The position numbers were made by a program, and so were the translations under genes. A stretch of DNA of 64,000 bases from Mucilaginibacter agri (lineage in GTDB: Bacteria > Bacteroidota > Bacteroidia > Sphingobacteriales > Sphingobacteriaceae). Numbering within the stretch: the stretch's first letter is position 1; every line of letters begins with the position of its first letter. The stretch spans positions 248,001-312,000 of the forward strand of contig NZ_WWEO01000043.1 in assembly GCF_009928685.1 (NCBI RefSeq), given 5' to 3'. The notes beneath the pieces were generated by a model that did not search any database, had not been told where the DNA came from, and saw nothing but the letters and a program-made list of their open reading frames with translations. Positions 1 to 8,612 of the stretch are shown here, piece by piece.

Positions 1-3000
1 GTACCTCGTTTACAACCGGTGATTAACGCATTTGACAATAACGAAAGCTCGCGCGCCTTACAAGATGTAGGTTTGGACGGTTTAAATGATGCCGATGAGC
101 GTGCAAAATTTGCACCTTACGTACAACAAGTAAAGAGTGTGTTAGCGGCTCCGGCTGCAACTGCTGCAACCGCCGACCCTTCATCAGATAACTATCAATA
201 CTATCGCGGCCCGGCGCTGGATCAGGCTAACGCGGGTATCTTACAGCGTTATAGCAAGTACAATAACGTTGAAGGTAACTCTAAAACAGCGGCACAGTCA
301 CAAGCCGAGCTTGGGTTAGAAACTTCGGCCTCTACCTCTTTGCCAGATGGCGAAGACATCAACAGGGATAATAACATGAGCCAGGCCGATGAGTACTTCC
401 AATATAAGGTATCTATGCGCCCACAAGATTTGTTAGTTGGCCAAAATTATATTACGGATAAGATCACCTCGCAGGTAAAACTGGCCGACGGCACAACCCA
501 ATCTGTTACCTGGTACCAGTTTAGAATACCGATTACGGATTACACCTCCAAGGTTGGTAACATCGAAGATTTTAAAGCCATCCGTTTTGTGCGGATGTTT
601 ATGACCAACTTTGCAGATACTGCCGTACTGCGTTTCGCCAGTTTACAGTTTGAACGTGGTGAGTGGCGTAACTATAATACAGAGAATAGCACCACTAAGG
701 TAATAGCCGATCCGGCGTTGATCAATCCGCCGCTCGATGGTTCTACCCTCGATGTAAGTACGGTGAATATAGAAGAGAACGGTACCCGTACACCGATCCC
801 TTACGTAGTGCCGCCCGGTATTACCCGCCAGCGCGACTACAATAACCTGCGTACAGACACCAGGCTGAATGAGCAGTCGCTTTCGGTAACGGTGAATAAC
901 CTGCGCGACGGTTACTCGAGGGCAGCCTACCGTACGTTTTATAACGACTTGCGATCGTACAAAAACATTAACATGTTTATCCACGCAGAGGGTGCGCAGT
1001 TGAAAGATAAAGACCTGAGCGCGTTTATCCGTTTGGGGGTAGATTACCAGGATAACTACTACGAGTATGAGATTCCGCTAAAGGTAACATTGCCAAATAC
1101 CAGCGACCCCAATGCGATATGGCCCGAGGAAAATAACCTCGACCTGCAACTCGAACTATTAACCAATGCTAAACTGGCGCGTAACCATGCGCGGCTTAAC
1201 GGGCAGCCCTGGCCACTAACCGAGCCATATACTTTGATAGATGGTAATAATAAGATTACGATTAAGGGCCAGCCGGATCTAAGCCGCCTGCGAACGATTA
1301 TGCTTGGGGTGCGTAACCCTTACAAAGGTGCCAGTACCAATACTGCGGATGATGGAGCCGACAAGAGCGCCATTGTGTGGTTTAACGAGTTGCGCTTAAC
1401 AGACTTTGACCAGCGCGGAGGTTGGGCTGCTACCGCGCGCCTTAATGCCAAGCTTGCTGATTTTGCCGACGTATCACTCGCGGGTAGTAAAAGCACCATC
1501 GGTTTCGGTGCGATAGATCAGGGCGTGAGCGATAGGAGCCGGAGCGATAACCAGGCATATGATATTGCTACCAACGTTGAGCTCGGCAAGTTTTTTCCGG
1601 ATAGGAGCGGTATCCACATCCCGATGTTTGTAAACGTATCTAACCAAACCGCCATGCCGCAGTATGACCCTGGTTCGCCGGATATATTGCTCAAATCGTC
1701 ATTGGCGGCGGCCACAACATCGCAGGAGCGCGACTCGATAAAGAGCGTGAGCCAGGATTATACCATGCGGAAGAGTATAAACTTTACCAATATTCATAAA
1801 GTTAAAACCGACCCTGCGGCTAAGAATCATGTGTGGGATATAGAGAACTTTAACGCAACATACGCTTATAGCCAGTACCAGCACCACGATTTTATTACCC
1901 AGAGTGATTTGCAGAAAACCTATAGGGTAGCACTGGCTTATAACTATAACAATCAGCCTAAATATTATGCCCCTTTTGATAAGGTGATCAAAAGTAACCT
2001 GCTGGCTTTGCTTAAGGATTTTAACTACAGTTTGCTGCCTTCGCGGTTAAATTTTAGTATCAACTTCGATCGTTTTTATTCGGAAAATACGCTGCGTAAT
2101 AACGACCCGAATAACTACATCCCGATACCGACCACTTTTAACAAAAACTTCCTGATTACCCGGGTTTACGGCATAGGCTGGAACCTTACCAAAAACCTGC
2201 AGATGGATATCGACGCTACCAACCTCTCGGTAGTTGACGAACCTGCAGGCCGCGTTAACGGATTAAAACGTGATACGCTTTGGGATAACCTCCTGAAACT
2301 GGGCCGTACCACCAACTATAACCACACGCTCAACTTTAATTACAATGTGCCGTTTAACAAAATACCAGGGCTGGATTTTGTGAGTATGGTAGCACGGTAT
2401 AGCACCCACTTTAACTGGCAAAGCCAGCCAGAGTTTGCTTTAAATAGTTCGGAATACGATGTGGGTAACAGCATCCAAAACTCGCGCACCATACAGTTGA
2501 ACCCAACCTTGAACATGATGACCCTGTACAACAAGTTTGGTTTTATTCGTAAAAGCGGTGCCGATCAAAACGCTAAGAATGGAAGCGGGGTGAGCAGGTT
2601 CTTTATCGGGTTGTTAACCAGTATAAAAAATCTGGGTGGTAACTATACCCGTACAGAGGGTACATTTTTACCTGGTTATTTACCAAACTCAAACTTTGGA
2701 GGGCAGGATTTTACGTACAATGCGCCAGGGTTGGGTTTCTTATTGGGTAGCCAGGCCGATCTGCGACCTAAGGCTGCGGCAAATGGATGGATTTCAACAG
2801 ATACGCTGCAAAATCAGCTTTATGTAAATACGTTGAATGAAGATATGCACTTCAGGGGTGTGATAGAACCGTTCCGTGATCTGCGTATAGAACTTACTGC
2901 TTTTAGAACGCGGGATCGTAACTACCAAACCAACTTTAAATACCTGGCTACTACCAATAGTTTCGAAAACCTGAGCCCGATAACTACTGGCGATTACAGT

Positions 3001-3948
3001 ATCTCGTACATGTCTATTGCAACAGCGTTCTCTAAGGTTTCGGGTGTTGACAATACCTCAACCACTTTCCAGAAAATGCTGGATAACCGTACTATTATTT
3101 CGCAAAGATTGGCTAAGCAAAACCCTAATTCACAAGGAACGACTGATGGCTACGGCGATGGTTACAGCGCCAATCAACAAAACGTACTGGTCTCATCTTT
3201 CCTGGCTGCTTATACGGGTAAAAATGCGGCGAATGCCAGCCTTAATAGTTTCCCGAGTTTCCCGATTCCGAACTGGCAGATCACTTACAACGGACTAAGC
3301 CGTATCCCATGGTTCCAGGATTTGTTCGATTCGTTCGACCTGCGGCATGGCTATCGTTCAACGTATACTATTAATAGTTATAATACCCTGCTGCAATACA
3401 AAGAGCAAAGCGGCGCTTCGTTTGCCCGCGACGTTAATAACGACTTCCTGCCCTTCTATCAGTTTTCGCAGGTTACCATTTTCGAGCAGTTTGTACCGCT
3501 GCTGGGCATGGATATTAGGTTTAAGAATAGTGTTACTACTAATTTTGAGTACCGCAAAAGCCGTACGCTTAGCATGAGTTTATTGAACAGCCAGCTAGCC
3601 CAGCAAAACGAAAATATAGTGGTATTGGGCTTCGGTTATCGTACCAAAAATTTCAGGTTCCCGTTTGGTTGGTTTAGTGATGTAAAGCTAAATAACGACA
3701 TGAACTTTAAGCTGGATGTAGCTATCAGGGATAATAAAACCCTGATATACCGTGCCGATGTGGAGAGTGCGGAAATATCATCGGGAGCCAAGAACATCAC
3801 CTATAGGCCGTCTATTGATTATGTGATCAATCAGCGGTTTAACATGAGTATCTTCTTCGACTCTAACATCACCAAACCTTATACCTCGCAGGCATTTAAC
3901 ACCGCTTTCAGCAACTTCGGTGTTAACCTTAAACTATTGCTTCAATAA
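1..3948 (+). CDS. sprA: SprA, type IX secretion / gliding motility outer-membrane protein (3' part only)
   Basis: The reading frame is open from base 1, so the gene begins before the window; 1315 residues of the C-terminal part are visible. Full SprA proteins are usually about 2300-2500 residues. SprA forms the very large outer-membrane translocon barrel of the Bacteroidota type IX secretion system and is needed for secretion of proteins with C-terminal signals and for gliding in gliding species. The visible part is rich in alternating polar/aromatic beta-strand patterns, Asn and Tyr, with family-like stretches such as YQYYRGPALDQ near residue 65 and WFNELRLTDFDQRGGWAAT near residue 460. It ends in a short hydrophobic LKLLLQ tail typical of barrel proteins. 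No adjacent T9SS partner genes are seen in the window. Identification is by recognition of the family sequence. Confidence 0.93.
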   Translation, partial: VPRLQPVINAFDNNESSRALQDVGLDGLNDADERAKFAPYVQQVKSVLAAPAATAATADPSSDNYQYYRGPALDQANAGILQRYSKYNNVEGNSKTAAQSQAELGLETSASTSLPDGEDINRDNNMSQADEYFQYKVSMRPQDLLVGQNYITDKITSQVKLADGTTQSVTWYQFRIPITDYTSKVGNIEDFKAIRFVRMFMTNFADTAVLRFASLQFERGEWRNYNTENSTTKVIADPALINPPLDGSTLDVSTVNIEENGTRTPIPYVVPPGITRQRDYNNLRTDTRLNEQSLSVTVNNLRDGYSRAAYRTFYNDLRSYKNINMFIHAEGAQLKDKDLSAFIRLGVDYQDNYYEYEIPLKVTLPNTSDPNAIWPEENNLDLQLELLTNAKLARNHARLNGQPWPLTEPYTLIDGNNKITIKGQPDLSRLRTIMLGVRNPYKGASTNTADDGADKSAIVWFNELRLTDFDQRGGWAATARLNAKLADFADVSLAGSKSTIGFGAIDQGVSDRSRSDNQAYDIATNVELGKFFPDRSGIHIPMFVNVSNQTAMPQYDPGSPDILLKSSLAAATTSQERDSIKSVSQDYTMRKSINFTNIHKVKTDPAAKNHVWDIENFNATYAYSQYQHHDFITQSDLQKTYRVALAYNYNNQPKYYAPFDKVIKSNLLALLKDFNYSLLPSRLNFSINFDRFYSENTLRNNDPNNYIPIPTTFNKNFLITRVYGIGWNLTKNLQMDIDATNLSVVDEPAGRVNGLKRDTLWDNLLKLGRTTNYNHTLNFNYNVPFNKIPGLDFVSMVARYSTHFNWQSQPEFALNSSEYDVGNSIQNSRTIQLNPTLNMMTLYNKFGFIRKSGADQNAKNGSGVSRFFIGLLTSIKNLGGNYTRTEGTFLPGYLPNSNFGGQDFTYNAPGLGFLLGSQADLRPKAAANGWISTDTLQNQLYVNTLNEDMHFRGVIEPFRDLRIELTAFRTRDRNYQTNFKYLATTNSFENLSPITTGDYSISYMSIATAFSKVSGVDNTSTTFQKMLDNRTIISQRLAKQNPNSQGTTDGYGDGYSANQQNVLVSSFLAAYTGKNAANASLNSFPSFPIPNWQITYNGLSRIPWFQDLFDSFDLRHGYRSTYTINSYNTLLQYKEQSGASFARDVNNDFLPFYQFSQVTIFEQFVPLLGMDIRFKNSVTTNFEYRKSRTLSMSLLNSQLAQQNENIVVLGFGYRTKNFRFPFGWFSDVKLNNDMNFKLDVAIRDNKTLIYRADVESAEISSGAKNITYRPSIDYVINQRFNMSIFFDSNITKPYTSQAFNTAFSNFGVNLKLLLQ

Positions 3949-4010
3949 AAAAAGCACCGCCGTTGCCAGCGATGCTTTAGATATATATTCAGTTAATAGT
4001 TAACGAAGAA

Positions 4011-4727
4011 TTACATCTTTTGTACGGTGCCCGAGCCCACTTTATGTGAGTTTACCTGTGCGTTGCCAGAGTAAAATACGCTTCCCGAACCTACTAGTGT
4101 TGCGTTAATTTGCTTGTCTGCCTTTAAGTATACATTACCCGAACCACTGATGGTAACGCTGGCATTTTGGGTGCTGAATTCTTTAGCCTTGATCTCGCCC
4201 GAACCGCTGATTACCGCGCTTACAGATGGGGCGCTACCAGCAATGGTGATACTGCCAGAACCACTAATGGTCGTTTTAAATTCGCCGGTTGCTTTAACCG
4301 TTGGAATGTTAATAGAACCAGAACCGCTTAATGCCAGGGCGAAATCTGGGGATGAGATAGCGCCTTCTACAGTTACCGAGCCAGAGCCACTGTTAGCCAA
4401 ACCAGATAGAGATTTAGCGTAGATAGTAACGTTGGCGGTTTTTATATTATAGCTTTGCGACCAGTTGAAAGTTGATTTTTTGAATTGAACTTTCAATGCG
4501 CCGTTCTCAACCACGGTTTCTACCTTGTCTATATAATCTGCGTCGATGTTAAGTACAACACCTTCTTTATCGCCCATTATGATACGTGTTTTAAAAGGGC
4601 CGCCTATACCTATTTTGCTATAGCCCGATACATTGCGTGTTTGTTGTGAAGCGTCTTGTGCCGAAGCCTTTAAGGTTGCTGCCATCACTAACACCGCGGC
4701 AAACAAGCCAAAGATTGATTTTTTCAT
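4011..4727 (-). CDS. Secreted head-GIN (DUF2807) domain protein
   Basis: 238 residues with a clear N-terminal signal peptide ending near ASAQ|D (residue 24), so it is exported. The rest is one head-GIN/DUF2807 domain: short beta-strand repeats, each punctuated by a SGSGS or GSGN turn about every 20 residues (at least seven copies), which predicts a right-handed beta-solenoid. The family is widespread in Bacteroidota and is called putative auto-transporter adhesin, but its function is not established. It lies convergent to sprA with a 62-base gap. The region upstream (4728-4837) shows no clear -7 box. The fold call is firm; the adhesion role is only a family label. Confidence 0.88.
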   Translation of the reverse strand: MKKSIFGLFAAVLVMAATLKASAQDASQQTRNVSGYSKIGIGGPFKTRIIMGDKEGVVLNIDADYIDKVETVVENGALKVQFKKSTFNWSQSYNIKTANVTIYAKSLSGLANSGSGSVTVEGAISSPDFALALSGSGSINIPTVKATGEFKTTISGSGSITIAGSAPSVSAVISGSGEIKAKEFSTQNASVTISGSGNVYLKADKQINATLVGSGSVFYSGNAQVNSHKVGSGTVQKM

Positions 4728-4837
4728 AGTTTATAATTTTATTGCGTTTTTATAATAGACAAAATAAATAGTTTAAACGTTGCATCTCCAACCAATATTT
4801 TTCTCGGCGGGTTAAAGAGAGGGGTGGAAATAAAATA

Positions 4838-6667
4838 CTAAATATTCTGATTTCGGGCTTTCTGAGCTTCGTAAGCGGCTTTTATTCTTCGTTTTCTTTC
4901 ACGCGTCTCTATCCGCTGTTGCTTTTTCTGCTGATGAATGAGTTTGTCTTTTTGATGCTCGTCCAGTCGGTTTTTCATATCCTGTTGAAGTTTCTCATCA
5001 AAAAAACTTGGTTTAATGCCACTGTACATGGTTTTCCACACGGTTTTAAAGAAAGGGAAATTAGCCGGGCGTTTGTAGTTTACAGAAATTGTTCGCGGTT
5101 GCTCACCCGCTACATCGGGGTTATTATGTTTAATGATGAACGAATTTGCGAAAAATGAGGCGATGGTCATTCGTTTCATTTTTTGTTGAACGGTATCGGC
5201 CTTTAGCAATTTGATCTTAAGGTTGTTATAAAGTAAGGTAACATTGCCTGTTGCTGCTTCGCTGTTGCCATGTATGTCGAACGTTAATCCATTCAGTTGC
5301 CCCGATTTGATCAACACCGAACCCAAGGGAACTGCCGCCGGATTGATGGCCTGCATATTTATCGGGCCCATATTACCTTTATAACTATAAGAGCGGAGTT
5401 TATCGGTAAGATTAAAGCTGAACCTGATATCCAGATTCCCTTTATTCATAAACATGCTGTGAAGATTAATTCGGCACATATTGTTTTTTAATAACGAGGC
5501 AGAATCATTTGTAGCGTTGTAAACATGCCCGTTAATATGATTAAAGGTAATAAAGCCGGCTCTCTTAGTTTTTTTGTTAAACTCTTCATATTTCAAATTA
5601 ATATGATTGAGGCTTATGGTATCGATCTTGAGGTTTGGAATGCGATGGATGGCCTCATTGGGGAAACTTCCGATCTTATCTTCGGTTAACTTAGCCGAAT
5701 CAGTACGCGGGTTACCAAATATGTTGATGTTGCCGTCTTTAAGTATCAGGTTTGAACCCCTGATGGTATGGTATTTATTATATATCTCGAAGTCGAAATT
5801 ATTAAGCTGCAGCGAGTCGAGATGCGATACAAAACGATCGCGATAAGTCTTTTCAAAAAACTCATTGGGGCCGTATGTTGCTATCAGCGAGCAATTGTAA
5901 GCGTTAAGCTGTGCCGTGCGGGTGGAGAACTTAATGAGTTCTGCTTTATAACTGTATAAGCCATTGGCCGACTTACCGCTGTAATTGTTGAGCTCTGCAG
6001 CCATTTCGCGGCAATACAGAAAGCGGCTTTTATCAAATTGGGTTGCCGAATCTATCAACAGGTCGGTAGCGCTAAGATTAAGGTCTTTCAATTCCGACAC
6101 GGCAACCTTGGCACCTTTATGGTCTTCGTATCGCAGCTTTACATCGTTAAGCATCACTGTGCCGATGTGAATCATTTTTAACGATTTGGAGATCTGCTGG
6201 TATAAAGTGCGCCTGTCTTTTACAACAGTATCTTTGGCGTGGTTAAGTTGATATGATACACGGAGCATGGGTGCGCTTAAAATAACTTCACCAAGATCCA
6301 GTTTGTGCGAATAGTAAAGTCTAAAAGGATGAATATGGTTTAATACCAGCTTTTTTACATGCAGCTCGTATAAGTTGTTGGGAGCAAGGTGTGCACTCTT
6401 TAAGCGATTATAAACAGCGGTGTCGGGTTTTAAGGTGATGTTATGAATAACGATTTTGCCTTGCAATACGTGTAATTGCGCATCATCAAAATTAACCTCG
6501 TACAGGCTATCTGTACTTTGTGCAACCGTGCTTTTCAGCTTATCAGATAAAATGGGCGACCAATACCGGTTTACCAGCATAGCCAATACCAAAATCACAA
6601 CTGCAAAAACCAGGATAACGATAAATAGTACTTTTTGCCACCTTTGCTTTAAAAACTTTAACGCCAT
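4838..6667 (-). CDS. AsmA-like membrane-anchored periplasmic protein (paralogue 1)
   Basis: 609 residues: short basic N-terminus, one transmembrane helix at about residues 12-33, then a long beta-rich region that would lie in the periplasm, and a very basic C-terminal tail (KKQQRIETRERKRRIKAAYE). The layout and the block STDSLYEVNFDDAQLHVLQG resemble AsmA/DUF748-type proteins, which span the periplasm and are linked to lipid or outer-membrane protein homeostasis. It is clearly paralogous to the gene just upstream (6671-8497): both share TDSLY/SDSLY, PDT.VYN.L, F.F.LTDK and a TRP-like final block. The two genes are 3 bases apart and surely co-transcribed. The exact function is unknown; AsmA-like is an inference from architecture. 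Confidence 0.75.
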   Translation of the reverse strand: MALKFLKQRWQKVLFIVILVFAVVILVLAMLVNRYWSPILSDKLKSTVAQSTDSLYEVNFDDAQLHVLQGKIVIHNITLKPDTAVYNRLKSAHLAPNNLYELHVKKLVLNHIHPFRLYYSHKLDLGEVILSAPMLRVSYQLNHAKDTVVKDRRTLYQQISKSLKMIHIGTVMLNDVKLRYEDHKGAKVAVSELKDLNLSATDLLIDSATQFDKSRFLYCREMAAELNNYSGKSANGLYSYKAELIKFSTRTAQLNAYNCSLIATYGPNEFFEKTYRDRFVSHLDSLQLNNFDFEIYNKYHTIRGSNLILKDGNINIFGNPRTDSAKLTEDKIGSFPNEAIHRIPNLKIDTISLNHINLKYEEFNKKTKRAGFITFNHINGHVYNATNDSASLLKNNMCRINLHSMFMNKGNLDIRFSFNLTDKLRSYSYKGNMGPINMQAINPAAVPLGSVLIKSGQLNGLTFDIHGNSEAATGNVTLLYNNLKIKLLKADTVQQKMKRMTIASFFANSFIIKHNNPDVAGEQPRTISVNYKRPANFPFFKTVWKTMYSGIKPSFFDEKLQQDMKNRLDEHQKDKLIHQQKKQQRIETRERKRRIKAAYEAQKARNQNI

Positions 6668-6670
6668 TAA

Positions 6671-8497
6671 TTAATCAGGTTTTTGGGTTGGGTCATCTGG
6701 TTTCTTAGGCGATTCGTCGTTTTTCTTTTTGTCTTTATCAGCCCCTTTAAACTTATGAAATATATGCAGAATATTACTAACCTTACTTTCGGTTTTGGCA
6801 TCGAAACCAACGCTGGGCTTTAAACCGGTTAATAAAGCTTTGTACAGTAAGCTGAAAAACGAAAGCGTAGCCGGGCGTGTAAAGCTTATTGGCCCCGGTC
6901 TGAAAGCGCCCTTTTTGTCCGGGTTGCTGTCCTCAATTACAAAAGAGTTAGCCAGTTTAGATACCATGCCTTTTTTCTTCAATGTATCTGCATCTTCGTC
7001 TTTTTTCAAAAAATCAACCTGGAGGTTTTTGTAATAAAACTGCAGCATCCCTTTTGCGCCGTAGTTATTAGCATCAACGTTAAATTTCAGCTGATCTATA
7101 TCTGCAGATTGCACATGGATCATGGCCAGTGGTTTCACCAGTTTATCTAATACCTGCCCGTTAAATTGCCCCAGTCTGCCCGAGTAATTAAACGCACCAG
7201 CCTTATCCGTAAGATTAAACTTAAAATTGATGTTCATATTGCCGGCATTCATAAAGCGGGTATCCAGGTGGGCAACCATATACGGATTAGTCTTTTTAGC
7301 ATCGGCATCGTTAGTTACGTTGCTGAAATATCCATTAGTGTTGTTAAACGTAATCATGCCGGTATAGTTGCTTTTGGCATCATGTTCTGCATAAGTTATA
7401 TCGGTGTTGGATATATTAAGCCGCTTAAGTCGCAGGTCTACAGCCACCTTTTGCAGTGCCTGGTGTGGGTCTTTACCAATTTTTGATTTTTTGGTGCGCC
7501 CTTTATAAACGTTATCATTATAGATTTCTACATTGGCGTTGCTTACATCCATGGTGTTGGCATAAATCTTCTGGTTGCGTAGAAACTGTTGCAGGTCTAT
7601 ATCATTAATAGCAATGCGTTTAAAGTCGAGCGTAAAGCGGTCTTGCGAATGGCCTAATTTTTCGTAAAATCCCTTACGACTAAAACGCGGGTGCAGACCG
7701 ACTTTCTCTAATATAATTTTTCGCTGGGCGGTAGAAAAATAGATCTGTTTGAGCTTGATATAATACAGGCTATCCGGCGTGGCCAAACGATAATCGTGCA
7801 GTGTAAGTTGAACGCCTTTGGTATAATAAAACCGGCTGGTATCCTTTGCCGACAGCGAATCGAGATAAATATCTGATATGTTAATATCGAGGTGCTTAAA
7901 GGCGTTCTTTTTAACTACCGGGTTGCTTTTGTTAATGTAGTTTACGCTGATATCCTTTAAGGCAATAGAATCTATCTTAACCTGTTTAAACACCTTCCTA
8001 ATCATGTCGTAAGGTGTTTTAGGCTTGCCCACTTTAACGGTATCATTAAAAGGCAATCGCTTATTCACTATGGTTAGGTCGGGTTGGTCTATGCTGATTT
8101 GGCTTATCGTGAGGATTTTATCCTGATATGCCCTGCGCGCACCAACGTTTTTAATAGTGAGTTGCTTTACGCCAAGGGTAAAAAGGTTATCGGGCGCCTT
8201 GTGTAGCGCAACCAGTTTGTTATACACATTGGTATCGGGTATCAGCTTAAAATTAGTCATCACGGCATCGCCCGATTTAAGGTTAAGATCGAAATTAGAG
8301 TATTCGATATGGTATAAACTATCGCTCGAATTGGTGACCAATTCTTTGAGTTTAGCTTGTAAGATAGGCTTCCAGCGGTTGCTTGCAATGTATTTGTGAT
8401 AGTAGAAGTAGCTTGTGCCGGCTATGAGTAGCAGGATAATAAGTACGATATAAGGCCATCTGCGTGGGGCTTTTGGCGTGGTATGTTTTTCGGGCAT
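6671..8497 (-). CDS. AsmA-like membrane-anchored periplasmic protein (paralogue 2)
   Basis: 608 residues, first gene of a two-gene operon with its paralogue at 4838-6667. A transmembrane helix at about residues 13-32 is followed by an extended periplasmic beta-rich region and a C-terminal tail of Lys, Asp and Pro (KDKKKNDESPKKPDDPTQ) that is probably disordered. Conserved blocks shared with the paralogue include SSDSLYHIEYSNFDLNLKSG near residue 55 and MNINFKFNLTDK near residue 420. It is divergent from miaB, with 115 bases between the two start codons. I know of no assigned function; a role in envelope lipid traffic, as for AsmA/TamB proteins, is only an analogy. Confidence 0.74.
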   Translation of the reverse strand: MPEKHTTPKAPRRWPYIVLIILLLIAGTSYFYYHKYIASNRWKPILQAKLKELVTNSSDSLYHIEYSNFDLNLKSGDAVMTNFKLIPDTNVYNKLVALHKAPDNLFTLGVKQLTIKNVGARRAYQDKILTISQISIDQPDLTIVNKRLPFNDTVKVGKPKTPYDMIRKVFKQVKIDSIALKDISVNYINKSNPVVKKNAFKHLDINISDIYLDSLSAKDTSRFYYTKGVQLTLHDYRLATPDSLYYIKLKQIYFSTAQRKIILEKVGLHPRFSRKGFYEKLGHSQDRFTLDFKRIAINDIDLQQFLRNQKIYANTMDVSNANVEIYNDNVYKGRTKKSKIGKDPHQALQKVAVDLRLKRLNISNTDITYAEHDAKSNYTGMITFNNTNGYFSNVTNDADAKKTNPYMVAHLDTRFMNAGNMNINFKFNLTDKAGAFNYSGRLGQFNGQVLDKLVKPLAMIHVQSADIDQLKFNVDANNYGAKGMLQFYYKNLQVDFLKKDEDADTLKKKGMVSKLANSFVIEDSNPDKKGAFRPGPISFTRPATLSFFSLLYKALLTGLKPSVGFDAKTESKVSNILHIFHKFKGADKDKKKNDESPKKPDDPTQKPD

Positions 8498-8545
8498 CGG
8501 ATAGAAGTTTATTTTACAACAGTAAAATCATGATTTTGTTAAAAG

Positions 8546-8562
8546 CTGACAAACTGTCATTG
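8546..8562. promoter_or_regulatory. TGACA-aac-TGTCA palindrome in the miaB divergent region
   Basis: The sequence TGACAAACTGTCA is a perfect 5-bp dyad around a 3-base centre, just upstream of the -7 box of miaB and overlapping its -33 region. It looks like a binding site for a dimeric regulator. Related TGACA/TGTCA half-sites lie upstream of groES at 14463-14487, and TGACA-N6-TGTCA lies at about 22507-22522 before dcd. The binding factor is unknown. Confidence 0.4.
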
Positions 8563-8587
8563 CGTATTTGTTTTTTATGTATTTTTG
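8560..8587 (+). promoter_or_regulatory. Bacteroidota-type promoter of miaB
   Basis: TTG at 8560-8562, a 17-base spacer and TATTTTTG at 8580-8587 match the Bacteroidota primary sigma consensus (TTTG at -33, TAnnTTTG at -7). It points towards miaB, whose ATG at 8613 lies 25 bases downstream. Confidence 0.65.
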
Positions 8588-8612
8588 CAAACATTTTTAA
8601 TTGATAATACTG

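Noticed and set aside
3949-4010. Terminator between sprA and the head-GIN gene
   Set aside because: AAAGCA/TGCTTT with a long loop is present, but the stem is too short and lacks a clear T tract.
4114-4422. Open frame opposite the head-GIN gene
   Set aside because: It mirrors the GSGS repeats of the real gene on the other strand (Pro/Glu/Leu-rich shadow).
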